From: Dendronalium phyllosphericum CENA369
Lineage (GTDB): Bacteria > Cyanobacteriota > Cyanobacteriia > Cyanobacteriales > Nostocaceae
Direction: 5' to 3'
DNA length: 64,000 nucleotides
Assembly: GCF_016056275.1 (NCBI RefSeq)
Contig: NZ_JAECZA010000289.1
Coordinates: 89,984 to 153,983 of the forward strand
Every line of letters begins with the position of its first letter. Positions within the stretch are counted from its first letter, which is position 1. The notes beneath the pieces are model-generated. The model worked only from the letters and a program-made list of their open reading frames with translations, searched no databases and was not told the origin of the DNA. The position numbers were made by a program, and so were the translations under genes. Of this stretch, positions 56,988 to 64,000 are shown piece by piece.

Positions 56988-57355
56988 TTAGAAAGCTTTG
57001 CTTTCAAGGATTTTTGTAAACCTCGAAGCATTCGTTGTATTTCGTCAGTTTTAGTTAGGATTTCTTGGAGTTTAGAATTGGTTATGTATTCCAGTTATTC
57101 GGCTACAATGAGTTGGGTTTCAAGTTCCGCCAAAGAACCGAGGGCGATCGCTATAAATCTAAGGAATTCTTGTGTTGAATCTCTTGCATGACCTTCTGCC
57201 AAATTTGATGGAATCGATACCGCCGCCCGTTGCATTTGGCTACTCAAACCATATGTTTCAGACTTAGGAAAATCTCGTGTTAATAGATAAACTTGCTTGG
57301 TTAAACTTATACCCAACTGCCAAACTTTCAAATCCCGATAACTATTAATTGTCAT
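56987..57355 (-). pseudogene. four-helix bundle (S23/TIGR02436-type) gene with premature stop
   Basis: From the ATG at 57355 (MTINSYRDLKVWQLGISLTK) the family pattern runs DFPKSETYGLSSQMQRAAVSIPSNLAEGHARDSTQEFLRF, then LGSLAELETQLIVAE and a TAA at 57095-57097. In the same frame it goes on LEYITNSKLQEILTKTDEI and QRMLRGLQKSLKAKL, the normal family C-terminus. So a single change, probably CAA to TAA, cut the protein to 86 residues. The gene lies antisense between nrdA and nrdB, bracketed by inverted heptamer tracts. An upstream extension to 57400 is possible. Confidence 0.85.
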
Positions 57356-57390
57356 AGATGCTGAATCAGTGTATATATCTTTTTTAATCT

Positions 57391-57427
57391 TACTCCCCAC
57401 TCCTCATTCTCTACTCCCTACTCCCTA
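57391..57427 (-). repeat. CTACTCC heptamer tract before nrdB
   Basis: Opposite-sense counterpart of the 56954 tract; ends 4 bp before the nrdB start codon. It therefore replaces whatever leader nrdB would have had within the operon. Confidence 0.78.
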
Positions 57428-57431
57428 AAAA

Positions 57432-58490
57432 ATGTACGAACCAAGACAATCATTAATGCCGATCAATCCCGTTTTCAATCCACATGGAAATGATGATACA
57501 GCCAACCGTTTGATATGGTTTGGAGAGACTACAAACTTAATGCAACTCAATGATGTTCGCTATTCGTGGGCTGTATCTCTCTATCGTCAAATGCGAGAGA
57601 ATTTCTGGGTTCCCGAAAAAATAGATATTACTGGTGATGTAACAGATTACCTCAATCTCACTCCTGGAGAACGACGTGCATTTGATGGCATTATCAGTTA
57701 CCTGACCTTTCTCGATTCAGTGCAAACCTGTAATGTGCCTCATATCAAAAACAGCATTACTGCACCAGAAATTGCATTGTGTATGGCAGAGCAAATTTCC
57801 CAAGAAGCAATGCACAATCAATCGTATCAATACATCATTGAGACAGTGATTCCGAGCGAGCGCCGGACACAAGTCTATGATTTTTGGCGGAGCGATCGCA
57901 TTCTCAAACAACGATGCGAATTTATCGCTGGATTATACCAAAAGTATGTCGATAACCCGACACCAGAAAATTATTTCGTATCGCTCTTAGCGGATTATTT
58001 GTTAGAAGGATTGTATTTCTACAATGGGTTTATATTTTTCTACAATCTCTCCTCACGAATGCTGATGTCTGGGAGTGCCGATATCTTTAGAATGATTAAC
58101 CGAGATGAACTTTCTCATGTGCGGCTATATCAAAAATTGATTCCAGAAGCGATGCAAGTTTTCCCCCACAGCCGCGAACAAATTTATGAAATGTTTGCTC
58201 TCGCTGTCGAGCATGAATGCAAGTGGACAGGACATATTGTTGGAGATGATATTCTGGGGATTACGGCAAACAGTACAGAACAGTACACAAAATATCTAGC
58301 AAATGCTCGCTTGAAGGCGATCGGTTTAGATCCATTGTTTGGAGAAGCTATCTACAAGAAAAGTCCTTATACTCACTTGGAGCGTTTTTCAGATACTAAG
58401 AAAGAAGCGAATACAAAAGCAAACTTTTTTGAGGCGAGTGTGACTAGTTATGTTATGTCTTCTAGTATTGAAGGTTGGGATGATTTCTAA
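57432..58490 (+). CDS. nrdB: class I ribonucleotide reductase, beta subunit
   Basis: 352 aa ferritin-like radical subunit. Di-iron ligands are the Asp in SYLTFLDSVQ, Glu and His in QISQEAMHNQSY, the Glu in LLADYLLEGLYFYNG, and Glu/His in INRDELSHVRLY plus VEHECKW. The radical Tyr fits the E-x-x-H-x-x-x-Y spacing (EAMHNQSY). The C-terminus (EGWDDF) should dock on the alpha subunit. No ribosome site is visible because the upstream DNA is heptamer repeat. Confidence 0.94.
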   Translation: MYEPRQSLMPINPVFNPHGNDDTANRLIWFGETTNLMQLNDVRYSWAVSLYRQMRENFWVPEKIDITGDVTDYLNLTPGERRAFDGIISYLTFLDSVQTCNVPHIKNSITAPEIALCMAEQISQEAMHNQSYQYIIETVIPSERRTQVYDFWRSDRILKQRCEFIAGLYQKYVDNPTPENYFVSLLADYLLEGLYFYNGFIFFYNLSSRMLMSGSADIFRMINRDELSHVRLYQKLIPEAMQVFPHSREQIYEMFALAVEHECKWTGHIVGDDILGITANSTEQYTKYLANARLKAIGLDPLFGEAIYKKSPYTHLERFSDTKKEANTKANFFEASVTSYVMSSSIEGWDDF

Positions 58491-58602
58491 GAAGGATTTA
58501 TTATTGGTTTAGATGTCCAGACGCGATATATCACGTCTTTTAAAATGCGTTTATGCTGCGATCGCTCGTAAATCCATTAAACACAAAAATAAATTAAGGA
58601 TG

Positions 58603-58782
58603 TTATACGGAAAAATTCCATATAATCCTCCCGTGAAGGGTGGTTATACGGAAAATATCAGTATCCTAACCAGAAAAAACGTAAAAAATAATTTTTACGT
58701 TTTCGTATATTCATACAATAGTTCGTTGTAATGCTTCATATATTAGGATTGAGAAAAAGATTATACGGAAAATTACCGTATA
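58603..58782. repeat. three TTATACGG palindromic elements and a long hairpin
   Basis: TTATACGGAAAA occurs at 58603, 58644 and 58761. The first is an imperfect palindrome with TTCCATATAA, the third a perfect one (TTATACGG and CCGTATAA around seven bases). Between them AAAACGTAAAAA (58676-58687) and TTTTTACGTTTT (58692-58703) form a 12-bp stem. The cluster occupies the leader of the gene at 58864 and may be operators and the nrdB terminator. A frame at 58513-58731 crosses it and is not accepted. Confidence 0.55.
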
Positions 58783-58863
58783 ATAAATAGTTAGGTGTAC
58801 AACCCTGTGCAAGTTGAGACCCTGAAATGCTAAAGTTAATCTCTTGAAAGAGGAGACAAGTTT

Positions 58864-60099
58864 GTGACTGAGGCAGTAAATGATTCTGAACAATTTGTTT
58901 ACGATATATGCTCAAAGTCGTTTTTATCACTATGGAGTTATATCAATCCTCAAGGAAAAACTCCGGGCAAAGAGTTATGTGATGTACTAGTAGTATGCGA
59001 TCCCCACGTAATTGTAATAAGCGTTAAAGATATTCAACTTAAAAATACAGATGACCCAGGCGTTGACTGGAAACGCTGGCAAAGAAAAGCTATTGAGGAT
59101 TCAGTAAAGCAGATTAAAGGTGCTATCCGATGGCTTGATCAATCAAAATACGTTATTCAGAAAAATGGATCTAAGGGTTTAAAGCTGCCATTAGCAAGTG
59201 AAAGAATATATCACCGCGTAGCAGTTGCTTTTGGTGGCAAAAGAGAAGTTCCGATCAGCTCTCCCATTGAGGATGATGAGTTTTATCATATCCTAGATGA
59301 ACAATCAGTTTTCCTGCTCCTTCGTCATTTAGATACCATAAGTGACTTTGTTAATTACTTGATTGATAAACAGGTATTCCTGTCCAATACCTCAATTATC
59401 ATCAATGGTGGAGAGGAAAATCTGCTTGCAATTTATTTGCATAATAATCGCCAGTTTCCCTCAGAAGCAGACATGATAATCCTTGAAGATGATCTTTGGG
59501 AGGGAATAAGCAACAAACCTGAGTTTAAGGCAAAGTTGCAGAAAGATAGTGAAAGTTACATCTGGGATCGACTGATTGAAGCCTTATGTCAAGGTGGCTT
59601 CGATGGGGAGGATTGGCTCGGTCCAGATATGTCTAAGTCCGAATTAGCTATTCGTGTTCTTGTTAAAGAAAATCGGTTTTCAAGGAGGATGCTAGGTAGT
59701 GCATTCAAAGATTTTCTTGAACTCAGCAGAATAGGGCAAGTACGTTCGCGATGTGTGCAATCAATGAGTAGTGTTGGATACGTTTTCTTTGCTTATGACA
59801 GTGACAGTACACTTCAAGAACGGAAAAGTGAACTTCTTGCCAGATGTTTTGCTTCGCTGTGTCAATTCGATGAGTGTTTTACTGTGATTGGTATTGGTGT
59901 AAATATTCCAGGACAGAAACCAAGAGACGGATATTCAAGCGATCTAGTCTTCTTGCAAACACAAAACAATCAATGGTCAGAGGAGGACTTAAGGCAAGCA
60001 CAATACTGTAGAGATGAATTTGGCTTTTTTAAGAATCCTAATAAAACGCATGTTCACGAAGATGAGTATCCTGTAATAGAGAACACTGATGACACCTAA
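58864..60099 (+). CDS. hypothetical protein with PD-(D/E)XK nuclease-like N-terminus
   Basis: 411 aa, GTG start with GAGGAG 8 bases upstream. The N-terminal 60 residues, SKSFLSLWSYINP, GKELCDVLVVCDPHVIVISVKD, follow the helix-loop-(D)-strand-(xxK) layout of restriction-like nucleases, with a Ser at the place of the usual Asp/Glu before VK. A long conserved-looking region (DEQSVFLLLRHLDTISDFVNYL, GYVFFAYDSDSTLQERKSELLARC) follows that I cannot assign. It is followed by an Rpn-type nuclease. A defence or mobile-element role is possible but unproven. Confidence 0.6.
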   Translation: MTEAVNDSEQFVYDICSKSFLSLWSYINPQGKTPGKELCDVLVVCDPHVIVISVKDIQLKNTDDPGVDWKRWQRKAIEDSVKQIKGAIRWLDQSKYVIQKNGSKGLKLPLASERIYHRVAVAFGGKREVPISSPIEDDEFYHILDEQSVFLLLRHLDTISDFVNYLIDKQVFLSNTSIIINGGEENLLAIYLHNNRQFPSEADMIILEDDLWEGISNKPEFKAKLQKDSESYIWDRLIEALCQGGFDGEDWLGPDMSKSELAIRVLVKENRFSRRMLGSAFKDFLELSRIGQVRSRCVQSMSSVGYVFFAYDSDSTLQERKSELLARCFASLCQFDECFTVIGIGVNIPGQKPRDGYSSDLVFLQTQNNQWSEEDLRQAQYCRDEFGFFKNPNKTHVHEDEYPVIENTDDT

Positions 60100-60195
60100 C
60101 AATCCTAATGCATCGGAACGAAGTTAAGTAATTGACGAGTTACCAAGGTTGTCTACGTCCGGTGATTGTGAACGTATAAATCATCATAAATTTAT

Positions 60196-60321
60196 TTAAT
60201 CATGTACGTAGTCTTGTCCTGTCACCAATGCCAATTCCGCTCGCATCAACTCACGTCCCAAGTAGGCCGCACGATCCAATAGGTGATTTAATAGTTGTAG
60301 CGATCGCCCCACCACAATTGT
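60196..60321 (-). pseudogene. C-terminal fragment of a DUF4346-like protein
   Basis: About 41 codons in one frame up to a TAA at 60196 read LLNHLLDRAAYLGRELMRAE then LALVTGQDYVHD. This resembles, from memory, the end of the cyanobacterial DUF4346 domain (a pterin-binding-like protein). A TGA lies directly upstream at 60322. It is a leftover piece in the 280 bp between the two nuclease-type genes. Confidence 0.35.
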
Positions 60322-60381
60322 TCATCAAACGTTAGATTTACTCAAAATCAAATCGGTATAATCAGTTGTACAATCTCTCCC

Positions 60382-61152
60382 ATGTATGACGATACCTGCC
60401 GATTCCTTGCCGAACACTTCTCAGCCGACTTCGCTAGTTGGCTGTTAGGAAAGCCTGTCACGATGACAGAACTCAAACCCTCTGAACTCTCCCTCGATCC
60501 GATTCGCGCCGATGCCCTAATTTTGCTGGAATCGGACGAATCTGTTTTGCATATCGAGTTCCAAACACTTCCCAAAAAAAATGTTCCATTTCGTGTTTTG
60601 GATTACCGCGTACGAATGTACCGCAAAGATCCAACCAAACCGATGCGGCAAGTTGTGATTTACCTGAAGCAGACTAGCTCAGAGTTAGTTTATCAAACGA
60701 GTTTCACAATGGAACGCACACGCCATGAATTTGATGTCATTCGGTTGTGGGAGCAACCTGCCTCACTCTTCCTGCAATATCCTGGACTGATTCCCTTTGC
60801 AGTTCTCGGTCAAAGTCTGGATGCAGAAGAAACGTTACGCCAAGCAGCTCAAAGGATGGATCAGATTTCAGATCCTGCAACACAAGCGAATCTGATGGCA
60901 GCGTCCGGGATTTTAGCTGGGCTAAAATTAGAAAATGAGGTCATTTATCGCATATTACGGAGAGACATAATGCAGGAATCAAGCGTTTATCGTTCGATCT
61001 GGAGAGAGGCTGAGGAAGAAAAGACACGGGCGATCGCAATCAATCTCTTGCGTAGAGGAGTAGCGATCGACATTATTGCCCCTTCCACAGGCTTATCAAT
61101 TGAGGAAGTCCAACAACTCCAGCAGCAACTGAATGAGTCTCCACAAAATTAG
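60382..61152 (+). CDS. Rpn-family (PD-(D/E)XK) recombination-promoting nuclease-like protein
   Basis: 256 aa. Nuclease core: DDTCRFLAEHFSADFASWLLG, PIRADALILLESDESVLHIEFQT with the D..E-x-Q motif, and DYRVRMYRKDPTKPMRQVVIYL. The C-terminal helical part (NLLRRGVAIDIIAPSTGLSIEEVQQLQQQL) is typical of cyanobacterial Rpn/transposase-like proteins. These enzymes cut DNA and promote RecA-independent recombination in the studied cases. Appears intact. In these genomes the family is numerous and mobile-like. Confidence 0.85.
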   Translation: MYDDTCRFLAEHFSADFASWLLGKPVTMTELKPSELSLDPIRADALILLESDESVLHIEFQTLPKKNVPFRVLDYRVRMYRKDPTKPMRQVVIYLKQTSSELVYQTSFTMERTRHEFDVIRLWEQPASLFLQYPGLIPFAVLGQSLDAEETLRQAAQRMDQISDPATQANLMAASGILAGLKLENEVIYRILRRDIMQESSVYRSIWREAEEEKTRAIAINLLRRGVAIDIIAPSTGLSIEEVQQLQQQLNESPQN

Positions 61153-61468
61153 CCCCAACTGTGTGGCGATCGCGTCATAACAACCCCATTGAAGCGCACT
61201 AACAAAAAAAGGTTATCAGTGTTGTCGCAAAAGCGATCGCTTCAGTTAAGATGGCTGGTGGCTGTTATGTGAGGGCTTTATTTATCCGTCGCTAAGAAAA
61301 CAATATGAGTAATAATAAAGATCTACTTTCAAGAATGCAGACGTATCAGCGTATCTGAAATCCTGGTGCTAATTGCTTACAAATTGTTTTTATTAGTCAC
61401 GCGCATTCTCCTACTTTCTATATTTTGTTATTTAGGTCAGTTTATAGGATTGACCAAGTGCACAGTAA
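61153..61468. other. intergenic, no gene seen
   Basis: Two short frames (61250-61295, MAGGCYVRALFIRR; 61304-61358, MSNNKDLLSRMQTYQRI) are too short to support. Several HIP1 octamers. Nothing else recognised. Confidence 0.4.
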
Positions 61469-62731
<1,263 letters not shown>

Positions 62732-62860
62732 TTAAGCGTTGCCCAATTTTCTGTTTACAGGTCGAGCAAAACACGTTTGCTCGTATGTACTGTGTCTTAT
62801 ACCGTTTAGGGTGCATCTTCATACAGAATTGGTATTACCATAAGTTCAACTCCTAAAATT

Positions 62861-63676
62861 TCATGTTGATTTTGTAGTCTTGTTGTTCGTAGCTAACTTC
62901 AATTTTTCTAGAACTCGAATGGTGAGCCAAACAATATCTACTTCCCACCAACGCTGCCCAAACTGGGCTGATGATTGGAATGCATGATGATTATTGTGCC
63001 AACCTTCGCCGAAGGTTAGCAATGCCACCCACCAGCAATTGGTGGAGCGATCGCCTACCTCATAGTTACGATAGCCAAATTTGTGACAGGCACTATTGAC
63101 AAAGCAAGTGCTGTGAAACCCTACAAATAAGCGAACAAAGATTCCCCACACTAGAAACGGCATTCCGCCTAGTCCGTATAATAAAGCCGCCAGCGCAACT
63201 TGCAAAGCAATATAGTGCTTGTGACAAAACTGATAAAACGGATCGTTGGCAATGTCTTTAGTGAAGCGGCTGAGTTTTATTTGAGTTGGAATCTCGTGCA
63301 TCAACCAACTAATATGACTCCACCAAAACCCCAGAGTAGAATCATGGGGATCGTCGGGGCGATCGGCGTATAAATGGTGCATCCGATGATAGCCCACCCA
63401 ACCTTTGACAGCACCCTGACCGGCTAAAGTACCGCACAAAATAAAGAAGTACTCCAGCCATTTGGGGACTTTGAAGCTGCGATGTGTGGCGAGCCGATGG
63501 AAGCCAAGGGAAATCCCCAGTCCTACTGTCAGCCAATGAAGAAATAGCGCAACTCCAACAGCTGACCAACTAAAATTAGTCGGAACAAATGCCAGTAATA
63601 CTCCTAAATGCAGGAAGAATGTGAATATAATTACATGCCAACGAGGACGAGGCGGATTTAACCGAACATCAATCAT
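62861..63676 (-). CDS. desC: acyl-lipid/acyl-CoA delta-9 desaturase
   Basis: 271 aa, four membrane helices. The three histidine boxes of the di-iron centre are HRLATH, HRMHH and HNNHH (after FGEGW). The sequence GISLGFHRLATHRSF and GWVGYHRMHHLYADRPDDPHD matches DesC, which puts the first double bond (delta-9) in C16/C18 chains. It overlaps the upstream gene's stop by 8 bp and is followed by the Cfa-like gene on the same strand. Confidence 0.92.
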   Translation of the reverse strand: MIDVRLNPPRPRWHVIIFTFFLHLGVLLAFVPTNFSWSAVGVALFLHWLTVGLGISLGFHRLATHRSFKVPKWLEYFFILCGTLAGQGAVKGWVGYHRMHHLYADRPDDPHDSTLGFWWSHISWLMHEIPTQIKLSRFTKDIANDPFYQFCHKHYIALQVALAALLYGLGGMPFLVWGIFVRLFVGFHSTCFVNSACHKFGYRNYEVGDRSTNCWWVALLTFGEGWHNNHHAFQSSAQFGQRWWEVDIVWLTIRVLEKLKLATNNKTTKST

Positions 63677-64000
63677 ATTGTTTTTGTTTCGATAATTGAG
63701 TGGATTGCGGTTGAAATTCTGTCCACTCTTTACAAACCTGTTCGTAACATTGGGGTGGTGTGAGGAGTAAGTTTTTCAAGTAAAAGAAAGTGACTTGGTG
63801 AAATGATTCCAGTAATAACACCGCTTCAGTTGTAGGATTATAAATATCCACTGCTTCTAAAATGTGAACATTTATAAAGTGATGGCGTAGAATTACAGCG
63901 TCGGGAGCCGCTAACCAGGCATTCAAGAACGGGGCTAAACGAGAACGCGGTACAAAATGGGTTTTGAAGGTTTCCCCTGCAATTCCGATAACAGGAGAGT
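63669..64000 (-). CDS. second CYEQVCK-motif protein, 5' end outside window
   Basis: The frame is open to the right edge of the window, so the start lies beyond 64000. At least 110 residues: ETFKTHFVPRSRLAPFL, LRHHFINVHILEAVDIYNP, LLLESFHQVTFFYLKNLLLT, and TPPQCYEQVCKEWTEFQP, then a polar tail. Aligns with the C-terminal 60 residues of the protein at 49555 (AVATYNP/AVDIYNP; TPPDCYEQVCKRW/TPPQCYEQVCKEW). Its stop overlaps the desC start by 8 bp. No known domain. Confidence 0.7.
   Translation of the reverse strand, partial: SPVIGIAGETFKTHFVPRSRLAPFLNAWLAAPDAVILRHHFINVHILEAVDIYNPTTEAVLLLESFHQVTFFYLKNLLLTPPQCYEQVCKEWTEFQPQSTQLSKQKQYD

Noticed and set aside
58513-58731. 72-codon frame after nrdB
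   Set aside because: Runs through three palindromic repeats and a long hairpin; composition looks non-coding.

Overview
The window looks like chromosome from a filamentous, phycoerythrin-making cyanobacterium of the Tolypothrix/Fremyella/Calothrix type. The evidence is frequent HIP1 octamers (GCGATCGC), a ferredoxin-thioredoxin reductase subunit, a high-light-inducible protein, SigA, and above all an nblA - cpeB - cpeA - cpeY - cpeZ run like the one known from Tolypothrix PCC 7601. I see no rRNA, tRNA, CRISPR array or prophage. The species is inferred from gene content only.

Layout. 0-8 kb: small hypothetical gene, ftrV, a PP2C phosphatase, an NfeD/stomatin pair, a Uma2 nuclease, a Fur-family (Zur-like) regulator and a receiver-only response regulator. 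8-17.5 kb: housekeeping block with a GyrA/ParC-like topoisomerase subunit, hli, sigA, a fasciclin lipoprotein and gyrB. 17.5-26 kb: miaA, a second Uma2 protein, a Ser/Thr kinase with WG repeats, glcD, a family-10-like glycosidase, a sensor kinase and a small sensory-domain protein. 26-30.2 kb: the phycoerythrin cluster with its lyase/chaperone genes and nblA. 30.5-35.6 kb: a wrecked IS4-type transposase, then an exopolysaccharide unit (exosortase-associated protein, Wza-like, Wzc-like).

36-45.8 kb is a cobalt/cobalamin island. A plus-strand cobalamin riboswitch precedes cbiMNQO (cobalt ECF transporter). It converges on a minus-strand set, riboswitch - btuB - 2Fe-2S protein - btuF - btuC - btuD. 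A third cobalamin riboswitch lies at 54.3 kb on the minus strand. All three carry the same Shine-Dalgarno-sequestering hairpin, but the third drives only a 39-codon stub that runs into repeats. It is divergent from a B12-independent class I ribonucleotide reductase (nrdA, nrdB).

46-53.5 kb: an AMIN/beta-lactamase-fold protein and a run with a methyltransferase, CobW GTPase, UbiH-like hydroxylase and MPBQ/MSBQ methyltransferase (plastoquinone/tocopherol). 53.4-58.5 kb is rich in GGGAGTA heptamer tracts, a 208-bp MITE-like element with terminal inverted repeats and target duplication, and a broken four-helix-bundle gene between nrdA and nrdB. 58.8-64 kb: a nuclease-like hypothetical, an Rpn-type nuclease, cyclopropane-fatty-acid synthase-like and delta-9 desaturase-like genes, and a gene cut by the window end.

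The best leads are the orphaned third riboswitch, the inverted GGGAGTA pairs that bracket small cassettes, and an uncharacterised protein family (shared motif TPPxCYEQVCKxWxEF in two copies, plus a frameshifted relative) found three times, each overlapping a neighbour in an operon.
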